Shown here in pieces: positions 1-12,197 of a stretch of DNA of 64,000 nt. Made by a program: the position numbers and the translations under genes. This DNA is from Apostichopus japonicus (taxonomy: Eukaryota > Echinodermata > Holothuroidea > Aspidochirotida > Stichopodidae). Each line of letters opens with the position of its first letter. Position 1 is the stretch's first letter. Below the pieces are notes generated by a model. The model was not told the origin of the DNA and searched no databases. It saw only the letters and a program-made list of their open reading frames with translations. The DNA lies in the NCBI RefSeq assembly GCF_037975245.1, contig NC_092565.1:9532499-9596498 (forward strand), in the 5' to 3' direction.

Positions 1-22
1 TGATTTTTGGTACTCCGAGAAT

Positions 23-110
23 ATGAACCAACTCCGAAGCCATTGCTGGCCTCTTCTTCCCATAAATTGCGTGCTAGGGATTTCTTTCCATGTGGCGGCA
101 TTGCGGCAGC
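23..110 (+). CDS. Weak candidate first exon or exon tail (29 codons plus 1 nt)
   Basis: The frame starting at ATG 23 (MNQLRSHCWPLLPINCVLGI and on) is open to the strong donor C|GTAAGTAT at 111 and also ends in phase 1. The frame is open leftward to the window edge, so this could be the end of a longer exon rather than a first exon. No family resemblance is seen. It competes with the 236-338 candidate; both could be alternative 5' ends, or one could be untranslated leader. Confidence 0.18.
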
Positions 111-235
111 GTAAGTATCCGTGTGACGTAGCTAGATGCCGAGACAATCCCGGGGAGATGGGAAGGTGCCAAAAAGATGAAGTTAACGTTAGAAACTAAT
201 AGTCATTGAACTGGAAGAAACGGAACGCAACAATA

Positions 236-338
236 ATGGAAGAGTCACAGCTAGCGAGGACGAGTTACGAAGGAAGCTTGGCACGTCGTGGTTATTTAAT
301 GGTAGAACTTTGCTGGAATCTTACAGCTGGGTTTGACT
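236..338 (+). CDS. Candidate alternative first coding exon (34 codons plus 1 nt)
   Basis: The ATG at 236 has a good context (ATA before it, GAA after it), and an in-frame stop (TAG at 200-202) lies upstream. The frame stays open for 34 codons, starting MEESQLARTSYEGSLARRGY and ending NLTAGFD, and meets the donor T|GTAAGTAG at 339. If unspliced it would stop two codons later. The exon ends one base into a codon (phase 1), the same phase as exons A, B and C downstream, which fits an alternative N-terminus of the same gene. I recognise no domain. It is short, so a chance frame is possible; the CpG-dense setting and strong donor are the main support. Confidence 0.33.
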
Positions 339-350
339 GTAAGTAGACAT

Positions 351-3300
351 AGTCAAGAGTATACAGCTGTGAAATATAATTACCTCAGAGACAATGAAAT
401 TTTAATCTTGAGGAATTATTCATTATTGTGACTCATGAGATGTATCTGTACCATGACATTTTAAAATATGGAAAAAAGGGCCAAAATACAAATGGGAGGA
501 AAAAGTGAAGAAAAAATTGTTGAATGATGGGGACTTGAGTTTAAAGTATCTTTACTATCTGCAGTTGCTGCCAAATTTGAATTTAGGCTGCTTTGATTTT
601 TTTTTTTTTCAGGGGGGTGAGGGGGTTGTTTTTTGCCACAAAGTTTTGAATTAGAACATTATTGTATTTGGGTTTTCCATGTAAAGGAACAAATATTATT
701 TTGATAAAATTGAAAAGAATATTAATATACTTTGTAGATTACACTGTATCCAGTGTTATACCATTTATTCATTATGCAATGAAGAAGCTTGTAAAACAAT
801 AAGTCACAATTGCGTTTTGTTCTTTTAATTACGGTTCAGTAGTTTAATCGCTCTGTTCAATGTGGGAAAGAAAATTAAAACGTAAAAACTTGAAATATGA
901 AATTATGTCATTTGAGCAATGATACATACAGAGCCCCCAAGGCAGGAGTAATCCATAATAGAAAATTTTGCTATAATGTTTGATTTTGTCACATGCAAAC
1001 CTGTAATGTTTGTGGCTGATTTTGTCCTTCCTGATTATATGCTGGCCAACTGTATGAATGTAACAGACTATTTTTGCAGGTTTCTTATGGTTCCTTTCAA
1101 AAGTGCTGCAGAATATCACTAGATTTGATCCAATTCCCCCTTAAGAAAAATGTTGCTCTAACATGCGGGCTCAGGTCTTTTAGCGATTAATATTCAACCT
1201 GAAACTCGACCAGCCTCTCGTGGAAAGTTTAACTTCTTAATCTTAATTATCAAAGAAGATTTCATACCTGATGTCAGAAGAAGCAACATCTTGTGCTCGA
1301 AGCTACAAGAGTGAAGTTATCCTAGCTTATAATTATTTTAAGTAAATTTACCCCCTGGCTAAGGACAAAACAAATTTGTGTGACATTGATAGAAATCGCA
1401 AAGAAAGAATGAAAATAACAGGGGCTCTTTCAAGGAGACCTCAGGCAAACTGATATCCACATAGGGCAAAGGTTGTTATTACTTTTATGCCATTAATGTG
1501 TTATGTTGACAACACATTTAAAAGTGAATACAGATGGATTGAAATTTTGTAACCATACACAAACTTTGTAAAAAGGATTGAGGCTTCTATTGCCAACTCC
1601 CTCCCCCACCCCCTCCACCCCATCCCACTCAAAACAAGGATCATGTACTTTCTTTTTGTTTCTCTAATGCTTGGTGTAATTATAATTTACACTGGAATTG
1701 AAGAGTTTGTATTTTTTTTTTAAATTTTATGTAGCAGGCTATCAGATAAAAAATTTGGACTTAAAATTATTTCATCAATTCTATAGTTGTGTTTTGGGCT
1801 TAACATTTAATTTGGCAGAGTCATTCTTTCATTGCATAGAATCACTCAAGGTGGAGTCCTGAGTAAAAAATATATAATTCTAGGATTGAGTTCCTCATAT
1901 AAATTAGGCTTAAAAGGTCTTTGCACATTTTACAGTATGATCACTTGTTACCAATTTTTGATCGGGATTAAAATGAGATGATACCATTGTCTGTGGATTA
2001 ATTTAAACTGATTCTACAGTCTTTGGTAGTGTATACATCAAATCAACTGCAACAAGGTTGGGGGCCTATGATAGGAGTGAGAAATAATAAGAATGTTAAA
2101 CTTACAGACTACTTCAGATGTCCATATTCTTCCTTTTATAGCCCAGCTAAATGTTAGCTGTACATAATAACTGTTTGAAAGTCTGTGGGCTGTCTGTCTT
2201 AACCCGGGATATTCATTGCAGTGTTTAGATGTTCATGTTTAAGACTGTTGCTGGATGGAGGGAGGGAGAGGGGGGAGGAAGGGAGAGGGAGAGGGATCCT
2301 TCTTGACTCAATACACAAAAGTAAAATGTACATTAAAATACAACCATGAGTCTGTTACTATGGTATAATACATTTTAGCTTTTTCCCTTGTCAGTAGAGA
2401 GAAATGATATATGCCTAAAAGGAATTAAAACAATTAATTAATGTTTTATCCCTTTTTGCCCTTCTTGATATTTCCTAAACCTTTGTAAGCATTTCTAAAA
2501 TAAAATAAAAAAGCAAAGAAATATATGACATCCATTCCAACAATAGCAAAGATATCAATGATAATCACTATAAGTGTTGCCTAAAATTTAATATTAACTG
2601 GGTTCACTTTTTCACATTTTTCAAATATCCATTGATAGTTTTGCCATTGGCTGTGGCCGCAGTATCAGATGAACTTTGATAAGACGTTGATGGAATTGTT
2701 AATCTTCATCTTGTTTCATCTTTGGCCAGCAGTGTCTGAGCAGTAAGTTCTCAAAATTCAATCAGAATAAGATGTCTCTGGTGACCTTTGCATTTCATAT
2801 ATGTAATAATATGTAGGAGCACAGTAAATAAAAATGGAGGAAATTTAATATATAGGGCAATTATTCAAATACCTATAATGGTTTTGACATGTTTTCTTTT
2901 TAGTCATTTGAAGTTTAATTAAAACATCTGGGTTAATAGTTGGTTACTGCATATATCTAATATGTTTGAAATGAAAGCTCCAGATGAATTCTTTATGTAT
3001 GCTTATATTTTGGTTGCAAAATTTGAGTAATTGTGTCACAACATATTTTCTTAATGTCCTGCATCTTTATGTGACAATAACATACAAAACGGGATAAAAT
3101 GAGAGTATATAGTCTTATCAGTAAAATTGAGGTTGAAGCTGAAAATGGGTTAAATGTATTGTTTTTGTAAATTATAATGTAAAAAAAAAACATTTTCATC
3201 GAGCAAAAAGGGATGGTAGGCTTACTCTTCAAGAAACATTGCATTTCACTGTACAGTCGACATGAGTTAATGGCACATTGACGGCTATAGATATCCATTC

Positions 3301-6300
3301 CGATAGTACCATATTTAATTAAAAATAAAGAGAGTAAAACAGTTTAAGAGTAATATATACGGCAAGATTATAATAGAACAGTGTGAAGAACTTTTGAAGA
3401 ATAATTTACCATGATGATACCATAGTCTATCATTCATGGTCCATTCTTAGCAGATTGAGAAATGGCCATAATCCCCTGCTATTCAAAGTCTTTTGCTTGC
3501 TGAACCCAATTTTCACCTCCTTTATCTTGGAAACCCTCCAGTGACCTTCGGAAAGAGTCTACGGGAGGCGGTATCCCTCTCCCCTTTCAATTTTTTTTCT
3601 ATGTTAAAGGCTGCAAATGTTGATCTTTTGCCACCTTGTAAGTAGGCCAATTTAATGTCGAAGGATTTTTCCACTTCTTTTCCTCGACAAACATCGGCAT
3701 TTTCTGTTTTTCTTCCAAATTCTTTGTGGCAATTACCTCCAAATTTCTTGGCTAGCCTAAAAAAAGTTCATGACCACCCCACTTTGAAATACCAGGGGTT
3801 TCATCTACTTTATAGCAAATGTAATTCCCGATCATTTCCTTACTTAAACTTTAACCAAAATCAGCAACAAATATATATATGGAGATGCCATTGCTTAAAC
3901 TGATAACAGGTATATTAGAATATTCCTTTTAAGGTTTTGTGGAATTTTGGGGCTGGAAAAAAGAAGAATACCTCCAAGTGGCAATCAAAAGACAACATGT
4001 GTATTGTATGCTCCCAGTAAAAAACCTGCAAGCTATATAGTATCTGTTACGTTCTGCAGAGTAACTTAAATTCTGATGGTTTGACAGGTGTATCCATAAC
4101 AAATTATGGCAATGTAATAACAAAGAACAAGATTCTATCTTCGAGCATGTTGAAAATGGAAATTACTGTGTGTGATGCCTAAAGTTCTGATCAACTACAG
4201 AAAAATTTGACTAACAATTTGCTTCCGTTTGCCTGTGTATAGTCAAAGCAATAACACAGGAATGCATTAATACCTAACTTTGCTTGAACCGGTTTATACA
4301 AGGTTTCTGAACCCCCTGTTTGGCCACATGATTCACTTCCGATAAAAAGTAGTCGCTTTTCTTCTAGGCAAATTGCGCCGAACTTTTGTTTTAGACTGTA
4401 TTGCAGGTTGTCAGTAGATGAATATGAAATTGAAGTGGCAATCTTTAAGTGATTGCCGAAGGCTTCAGTTACTCTCTCATATAGGGATTTAAACTCTCTC
4501 GATATCATGTTAATTTTGTCTCTCAGCTTTGACAGTAGACGTTATTGTTGTATTCTGACTATAGTAGGCCCGACCATTTACACAGAACTTTGACATAGTC
4601 ATGCACTTACATGAATGTAACACTGGGGAGTAGAAACAGCACTATAAAAGTAATAATTAATGTACAGTATTACCAACGAGAGCAATCAAGTAAAATTGAT
4701 AATCTTTCGCACAAAGTCACAGAGGTTTTCATTTCAATATATCAAATTTGCAACTCATTAGTCACAAACTGTATCACATGGTTATAAATGTAAATTCAAT
4801 TATATTGCCACTCACAGAATGGTGAATTAGTGAAATGGATAACAAATGCCTGTGAAAGTTCCAAGTTACAGAATTATTAATACTTTAATTGATGACTTGG
4901 TGGCCACTAAATAATGATATTCTGCCCTCTATTTGTACTTGATGATGCTGATATTATGGGCTTCACATAGCAGGTCATTCTGTGCCATTGTTAAATTAAT
5001 GATGTATATTGACTATATGCAACTGATAAATTATTGTATATAGAGCCTAACTGGTTGTGTGTCATTTTCAAAGTTTTGATTAAAAATGAAGATACATGTG
5101 GACCAGCAGGTGTGAGGGTAAATGTGGAAAGGTGGAGGGAGGGGGGTGTGGGTGGGAGAGAAAGATCAAAAAGTGGTGCAAGGCCAAATACTTTTGAAAT
5201 TAATGGCTTTCCCTTGGAAAATGGAATACAGAAAGATGTGAAATGCCATGCCTTTCCCTAGTCCCACAGAGAATACCGATGTTTTGGTAATTGTTCAGTT
5301 AATTCTTTGGTTTATTAAAGTTTCTTGTAATCTTTACATAAACTTTAAAGTTTTACAGTTTTCTGTAAGTGACAGTTAGTGATGACGTATTGTCAATACA
5401 CACAATGCATCATGTATCAAAAGAAGAAAAGGGGCAATTGATATCAATCATCCTACATTTCATATTTCCTTTTTTCAAGAACTGGAGATAGTAAATTTAG
5501 AGAGAATATTTATCTCCCCTTTTTTTTTATGATGTGGGGGTGGGAGGTGAGGCGAGGGACTCGAAGGCTAAAATGATATGATTGAGGTACTATTGCTGTT
5601 GTTATTGGAATATAAAAGTTTACCAAGCCCTGGTAGTATTGTACACCTCTGTAAAGAAAGGAAATATATTTGTAGGCCCATGAAGACTTAAAGGGGGTTA
5701 CTTTAGTCAATCAAAATCATGGCAGGAAGATTACTAATGATGTAATTAAGGAATCGTTAACTTACAGGTTTACAAATGAGATAATATTAGCACATTATTA
5801 CATTTTCGTCACAAGACACAACATTGTTTGTGTTAGATTTGAAGGTAAGCAAAGCTCCTTACCAGTTTCAGAAGATTATGAATGGTTGTAATATCACATA
5901 CATCATCCCTCTTCGTTTGACTGAGGGATACCTGAATATATAGTTGTGGATTTATTTACTGCTTGGGCAGAAGTGACAGATTTAAAAACCCACACTTTGG
6001 AGTTTTGATATTCAATGACATAAAAGATTTTGATGCATAATTTATGACATTGTTTATTTAAATACAAACAACATAGAGCACACTTAATTTTGTGATGAAA
6101 GTTGTTTATATTCCTTTAGCTTAATTCCAAAGCTACCTTTCTTGAAAGCTTACAATTTCAACTTCACTGTTATTTCTGCAGTTTGGAGACTTGTTGGTAT
6201 AAGTTTTGGTAAACCCACCTCTTCAACTGTATCAGATGTTTTGATATGAAGTTTTACACACAATTTTCATTATGGTAACTAAATTGTAATTACAGAATAG

Positions 6301-6980
6301 GATAATGTTTGATACTGCCATCATCCTGTTTGCTTCTTCCATTGTAATCTTTACAAATGAATTAAAACTACATCCTACACTCCTGTTCGTTAGTTCATCA
6401 GATCAGGATACACTAACTGTACTGCCCGCTCAAGAAAGCAACAATTCCATTATTTACCCCATAAATATTTACAACTATGATGGTGGTCGTTAAGTGCAAA
6501 AGAAGATGATGGCGTGTGAAAATCTAGAGGCGACATCGGAGGGCAGAGGGGGGGGGGGGGGAGATCATCCAGAGGCGACATTGAGGGGTACCTATAGTTA
6601 AAGAAGTATATTTAAATTCTATATCCACACAAGGTGTTTCTGATTGTACATAGATTTCATTTAGTTACTCGAGAAGTAATTATGGGCGTTAATAAACAAC
6701 AACCAAGGATGATGGCAACAAATGGAATGAACTTGAAAGTATAAACAAACAGCGGTTTTCAATTTACTGTGCTCCTCTCTTACCTGTCTCCATTTTACAT
6801 CTGCACTTTACTATCTACCTAATTTTCATATCTGGAAATGTTTCAGCACTGCGCCCTCTATTCCTACTTTTGGGAAACTGACCAATAATGGTTTCTTTCA
6901 GCTTGGAGAGACTTTAAAGTTACACTTTTGTACATAGAATAATTATACTTAAGTCAGGACTGAATAATTTAATGCATTAT
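351..6980. other. AT-rich non-coding stretch
   Basis: There is no convincing gene here. Frames are short and lack paired splice sites. It holds purine runs (2255-2297, AGGG-type), a G run near 6548-6560, and poly-A/T tracts. A 105-codon minus-strand frame at 4191-4508 (starting MISREFKSLYERVTEAFGNH) has a less AT-biased, somewhat coding-like composition, but has no recognisable domain and no clear splice signals; I leave it as an unexplained frame. The most likely status is intron or intergenic DNA. Confidence 0.5.
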
Positions 6981-7170
6981 GCCTATGACAATAGTCATGA
7001 GGACCCATGGTCTCTTAAAACTGACCCCTATCACAATAGTCATGATCGAGGACCCATGGTCTCTTAAAACTGACCCCTATCACAATAGTCATGAGGACCC
7101 ATAGTCTCTTAAAACTGACCCCTATTTCAATAGTCATGATGACCCATGGTCTCTTAAAACTGACCTCTGC
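6981..7170 (+). repeat. Tandem repeat, about 45-bp unit, 4 copies
   Basis: The unit is recognisable by the core ACCCATGGTCTCTTAAAACT, flanked by CAATAGTCATGA. Four copies follow one another with few substitutions. The second carries a 4-base insertion (ATGATCGAGG for ATGAGG), and the third has ATAGTC for ATGGTC. Each unit contains CCATGG and the small inverted pair CATGA/TCATG. It has no coding potential and is a young local minisatellite. Confidence 0.9.
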
Positions 7171-8088
7171 ACACATTCTGTACCTATGACCATTGCTCGC
7201 AACGACTGTCTTCTGTTTAGCGATCAGTGTTTATGTCCAGGCAACATTACTGTCCCATGATTGGTTACATTTGTAAAGACTGGATAGTTTTAAGTCATGT
7301 AAATACTGCAGACTGTAGACATGTAGTCAATCTGGTGTGCTCTACATGTTCAGTTTTCCTGACTGAAGCTGACAAGACATTAGAGAATGAGAGACACATG
7401 ACTGTGGAAACAGCTATAAACATTGAAGCACACACTTCATGAGAAAGTGAATGATGTAACTATTTTTGGTCATAATGACAGAAAAACCAGTATACTAATG
7501 TTTGCAAGCTAATGTTTTTATCGTGTGATATATTACAAGCAAAAACAGTAATTATTGTAAGGAAAATAGAAAGAAGAATGTACAGATAAATTAAGTTAAA
7601 GTTTAATTTTGAGTAATAGTTTCCGATAACTTCTTCATTATCATAAGAAGCATAATTTCCAGTGAAAGTTTGATGCTCCAGTACACTAATGAACACAGCT
7701 GAGCAGACTTGTACATGTAAAGGTGATTCATGTAATATTATAACATCCAGCTGGTATATCCACATTTCCTCCTAGTCTTCCTCCACCGTGGGACTTTACT
7801 TCAATTACATGGCCATATGGTCGCTTTCATCTCTTAATTGGATAGATTGCTCTGCTTCTGTCGAAAAATATTGAACCACGTGAGAGGAACACCACTGGAT
7901 CCAATCTGATTTGGCTATTCGTCCTTCGCCAAAGTGGCTGCCACGACTAAATAAACGTGTGGCAGTCATAAAACGTTGTAGGTATGGCTCGAGGGATATA
8001 ACAAGCTAACGCAAACTGCGGCAAAGAAAAAAAAAACTAAAATCGTGTTATGTCGGTTTATACCATTACCTAACAGTTGGCTTCGAAA
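7171..8088. other. Non-coding stretch
   Basis: There is no supported gene. CpG frequency rises modestly towards the right end (7860-8000). A plus-strand frame at about 7233-7442 and a minus-strand frame at 7460-7765 have no splice partners or recognisable motifs. Confidence 0.4.
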
Positions 8089-8123
8089 TCAATAAAGAAG
8101 AAGAAGATAGAAAAAAAAAAACC

Positions 8124-8421
8124 TATAAGCCATTGAAGCCGTGATGAAAGATGCATGTGTCAGTAAGTTGATGGGGATTGTAACGGATAGATAAAGCGGC
8201 CGGTTGGAAGAGTTATACACTGCCTGAAATGTGATCATGATCTGGCTGTCGTACTTACAGTGCCAGTCATCTTCATGAATTTTATAGTACAGCAGCAGTA
8301 AAATGTGAAATTCATTACGTTGACAGGATAGAAAGGCAGCCGAGAAGATCTCTCGCAGGAACTTTGGAACGAGATTCAAAAGAGCGTTACCGGTGTCTGT
8401 GGAAGGAGTGATAGCTTCCAT
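8124..8421 (-). CDS. Coding-looking minus-strand frame with internal splice donor
   Basis: Read on the minus strand from ATG at 8421, the frame begins MEAITPSTDTGNALLNLVPK and stays open for about 99 codons before entering a poly-T tract of no coding character. Composition is balanced and CpG-containing. After codon 54 (ending EDDWH) lies a near-perfect donor, T|GTAAGTAC, at 8258-8257. If used, the exon is 8421-8259 and ends in phase 1. It could be a first exon of a divergent gene, an orphan gene, or a transposon fragment. I recognise no domain. The frame runs opposite to the main gene. Confidence 0.3.
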
Positions 8422-9149
8422 AGCCTCTTTCTTTCAATATTCACATTTTTGAATTATTTATCAGCCATAGATGTTTACTTCCAAGCAAAGACACAGGATC
8501 ATTTTGAGTGTTGAGTTCGTTTCTGGAAAATGTGATGCAAGTGTGAGATAGTGCCATCCATGGATATAAACACAAATTAAATCAGTTTTTATGCCCATAT
8601 CTCATTTCTTTGGGGGAGTTGTTTATATCTGAAGCAAGCTACTTGATTAAATACAGTACAGAACTGCCTGTAGCAGTGTATCCATAACAATTAAGCCTGC
8701 GTTGCTGAGAAAAGTACAGAGCTTCGATGTGCAGTATTGTGAAGTCATTTTCTTTCCTTCTAAGGAATGTAAACATTGCGATAAATTGCTTCCATTTCTT
8801 TTTGCAAGATAACAAAAAGAGTTTAAAGGAAACCAAAAATAAATAGATTTAGTCGAAATACTATATCCATATACCAAAGACAAGAAAAAAACATCAACAG
8901 TTTATCAAGTAAAATAGGTAAATAGATGAATCAAAGTTTTGATATAATTAACGTGTGAAAATTCAGAAGCGCTTATTTCTTCTTTCTTTTCTCATTTTTC
9001 CTGCTCTTCTGTCATAATTCAGTGTGGAGAACGTTAAGCCAATTACTGTATCCCAAGTGATGCCAGTTTTTTTCCTTTGCCATTCTTGACGTACTTGAGA
9101 GTCAAGAGTTTGATTCCCTATTGTGTTTTGAAGATATCTAATGAGGCTA
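8422..9149. other. Non-coding stretch
   Basis: AT-rich sequence between the minus-strand frame and the next CpG patch. Overlapping minus-strand frames at 8639-8883 look like chance frames: they overlap each other in different frames, and neither has splice sites. Confidence 0.4.
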
Positions 9150-9320
9150 CATGTTAGTTTTATGCTGTACAAGCCACGCTTGATTGGTTGCATCTCTTCA
9201 GCTACGACGACGACGACGAAGTTACTGCGGCAGAGAGCAGCGTAGTGGATGAGTTGCCACGGCAGCAGGTCTCATATATATATACATGTGAGAGCTTCCC
9301 ACACGTTACGCATGAATAGT
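9150..9320 (+). promoter_or_regulatory. CpG-dense patch, candidate promoter for exon A transcript
   Basis: About 11 CpGs fall in 170 bases, including a (ACG)n run at 9200-9221 and a GCGGCAG segment. It lies about 1.5 kb upstream of the exon A start codon, a distance matched by the CpG patches upstream of exons B and C. The promoter role is inferred from this and from the absence of any nearer CpG-rich sequence. Confidence 0.3.
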
Positions 9321-10774
9321 GATACCATTGATGGTTTATATACACAGGGAATGTGCGACTGTGGACAAGTGCAGATCAATTTACTTGCTTCCGTTTTATG
9401 CCAGCAAGGAATAAAGTGTTAACACTCTGGGCATATTTCATATCTTTTTACTTTTTCCCTCTCGTTCCTCTGGAGTATTCCCTGATTTATCTCATGCAGA
9501 CAATAATCATCCAGTTCTATTCTCCGTACGTCTTTCGTTATTGCTAGACAGACGATCTCTGGTGTAAGCTGTACTATTCAGCACTCTGTGTCAGTGTAAT
9601 ATACCAAGTACTCCATGAAAAGTTTCTACAATCATGTTTTTACTCCAGTTTGAACTGAACCACAGGACTTTGTACACGGAAAGATATTCACGTTGGTGAT
9701 ATGTTTTGCCCGGGTGTTGGGACTGACCAAGCTGAGTATTTTTGTTTTGTTTCATCTCCGGAGAGAGAGATACAGTAGAGTGGTTTTCCTTTGTGTTCTG
9801 CCCTGTTAAATTCCATTACTGGTGACCTGTATTCAGATTGTGATGAGGGACTGTCAAGGAAAATAGAATTAAACTCCATCTTTGTCGGCTTGAAAGATCG
9901 AGTATGGTTGTTGCATGAACGAGCATCTTACTTCATTACATTTTAGAGACTCTGAGACTGCTGGACAGAAGCAATTGATATTTATCAACTCTCGACTGGA
10001 TGTAGATACCGGGGAAAAATATTGGATTTATGAGGCAGTATAGCTCTGCGGTATGGTCTACTCACAGGAATTACGATGGAAATCGGGAATCTTTCTCTAG
10101 TCAGTGTTTTCTCTGAGAAAGTGATTTAATGGGGATCTCATTTGATATCTTTAAGCTGTGGATCGGCCAGGACCACTATTTTGCCATGTGTTAAAATTTC
10201 TGATGTGTACACGGTTCATTTCTTGTTTTTTTCAATTTTAACCAAAAGATAAAAAAACAAACAATTCTGCAACAGTGAATTTTATACACAAATTTCTCAT
10301 TGACAGAGTGAGTTAATTAACAGAACAGTCTTAACAGTCCTGTCAAATTTGGTGAGTTTTAATTTTGAGTTTGAAGAAATGAAAGAAAAATTTTAAGGAG
10401 AAAAAAAAAAAGGAAGGAACTTATTTGCTTGATTTCATAAACATGTAGTTTAAGTAACATTCTTCAGTACTGCACATTAGCTGCCTTGTATATATACATA
10501 CATTCTAGTAAAGGAAGAAAAAAAAAACATTGCACGTGGCACAAGCAGTAGCTTGTGATATTAAAATCCTTCATAATTACTAGTAGTGGAAAAACAAGCC
10601 GATGGGATTGTGTTTCCATTAGCTTCAAGGAGACTCTCTTGTCTTTGAGTGAACAACGATTGCAAAAAAATGTTTTACGTCTATTAAGTACATGATGGAT
10701 GCTCCCTATCTCTCGGATATAAGTAATTCATTTGATTTTATGGGATTCTAGAAGGGAAGTTCTCTCCAGGAACT
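9321..10774 (+). other. Presumed 5' leader and/or leader intron of exon A
   Basis: No coding frame leads into exon A from here: an in-frame stop (TGA, 10733-10735) precedes its ATG. A plausible splice acceptor (TTCTCTCCAG|G) ends at 10769, five bases before the ATG, so much of this may be intron between a non-coding exon and exon A. A 63-codon minus-strand frame (9688-9879) shows no splice sites and is probably chance. Confidence 0.35.
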
Positions 10775-12197
10775 ATGGAGGGGGATGTATCCAGCCAGCC
10801 CAAACTAGCCAAGTTTGATATACCTGCCGAAAACGTCACGGAGAAGATCTTTGCTTTCGAAAGACAACTGGCTGACCTGGAGGAGCACTGCAAATTACTG
10901 AAAACTAGTATGAGTCGTGATCATTGGCGGAAAAAGCCGGAGAAACTCCGAGCTGATGAGGATGGACAGGAAGAGATGCAGATGTCAACATACACAGCAG
11001 ACAGCAGGAGGATTCAGGATTATTACTGCATTACTCAAGGGGTCTCTGAACGTGACGGAGTCATTGATGCGAGGCGACTTGGCGAAGAGGACTCTCCTCC
11101 CAGGGTAGACGTCAACTCTCCTTCTTTTCCTCCGTCAAGCTCAGAGGATGCAACTAGTCTCGTTAACGAGAGGAGTGAAAAGTTGACGTTATTCATCAAC
11201 CCACTGTCTGATATAGGTGAGCGAGGCACATCTGAGGCTAATCTCGTCAAATCGTGTGAATGGGAGGCTGGGAGAAACAGAAATCTATCCGAGTCGTTGC
11301 AGAGAAGCCAGTGTCGGCTCAGTGCTAGTGCTATGGCAGCTGAAGAACAAGATTCTGCCATCGGAACGCCGCATCCATACTTACAAAGAACCACTTCTTT
11401 TACATTCCCGGAGTTGCACTCGCCATCCGAAGAGTCTTGTGCTCTCTTCCAGACCTCCAGGGATAAACCGTTAGCCCCCCTGGCGCCAGCTCACATGGGT
11501 AGAGTTCATGTACGGGTAAGCAACTCAGACAGTCAGGGGGAAGACTTTTGGGAATTTGATACTTGCACTTCTGATTTAGAATCGGTGTCTTTGGGCACCA
11601 GTCCCAGCAGTGTAGACTCCCATTCGCCACGATTTGGAAACACATCCACTGCTCCTTATGCCAAAAGCCCCTTCACTGGTATGTCATCCCTGGGACGCAG
11701 TAAATCCGACAGATACCTAAACGTTGAAAACTGGAGTCTGGACCAAACTTCCGGGACATCATCCACATCCATGAATGAGACCTTAGATCTCAAGGAACTG
11801 CGGCCTGGACGGAAACCTCGGAGGACGGTGGCCGCCACGTTGAGACCTCCCGAGATGACCGTTTTCTTAAAGGAACAGCAAGCGAATGTTAGCAATGATT
11901 ACACACAAGACAATTCGGCAAAGGTCAGCGGCCAAAATACAAACATGAAAAGCGAACCTTGTCCAGAGTACGACACAGAACACACGGAGGAAGAACTCAC
12001 GTTTTTTGTTCCGGTCGTATCCTCCGACTCTGACAATGTGGAGCACGATCATGAGTCGATCATCCTCAGTATCTCCACATCTGAAAGAAGCGATGTGATC
12101 GATACATCCTTGAAACCGGTTAAGAAAAGCTGGCATCAGTGTATTAAGGATACCGTGGTCAACACCATTAGATCTATCTTCTGCACCGTTGAAGAAG
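10775..12197 (+). CDS. Exon A: large first coding exon of a Ser-rich regulatory-type protein (5' partial gene)
   Basis: This is the only long, clearly coding frame in the window. ATG 10775 is the first after an in-frame stop and has A at -3 and G at +4. It encodes 474 residues plus one base, then meets the donor GAAG|GTAAGATA at 12198; reading through would add 12 residues of intron and a stop. Features in order: a short coiled-coil-like helix (residues about 20-46, with the ERQLADLEEHCKLL core), long Ser/Thr/Pro-rich disordered stretches (111-130, 193-235, 266-335), a possible kinase or 14-3-3 type site (RSKSD, 308-312), a basic patch RPGRKPRR (343-350) that could be a nuclear signal, an acidic Ser-rich stretch (398-440), and an amphipathic end KSWHQCIKDTVVNTIRSIF (451-469). 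No catalytic domain is present, so the functional domains must lie in exons to the right of the window. The family is not recognised; the layout suits a signalling scaffold or regulator with alternative N-termini. Confidence 0.85.

Larger units (their letters stand above)
1..340 (+). promoter_or_regulatory. CpG-dense block, candidate promoter/first-exon region
   Basis: I count about 18 CpG dinucleotides in 340 bases, several times the density of the AT-rich sequence that follows. The block contains two strong splice donors on the plus strand, at 111 (GTAAGTAT) and 339 (GTAAGTAG). High CpG with donors is what a transcription start and first exon would look like in a genome that is otherwise CpG-poor. 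The left edge is cut by the window, so an upstream exon cannot be excluded. The promoter role is inferred; I see no TATA box. Confidence 0.35.

Noticed and set aside
8144-8162. Plus-strand ATG to GTAAGTTG donor in phase 1
   Set aside because: Only six codons; expected by chance.
9688-9879. 63-codon minus frame with protein-like composition
   Set aside because: No splice sites, domain or promoter; it lies opposite the presumed leader of exon A.
11035-11895. Minus- and plus-strand frames of 63-119 codons inside exon A
   Set aside because: Shadows of the real coding frame in exon A.
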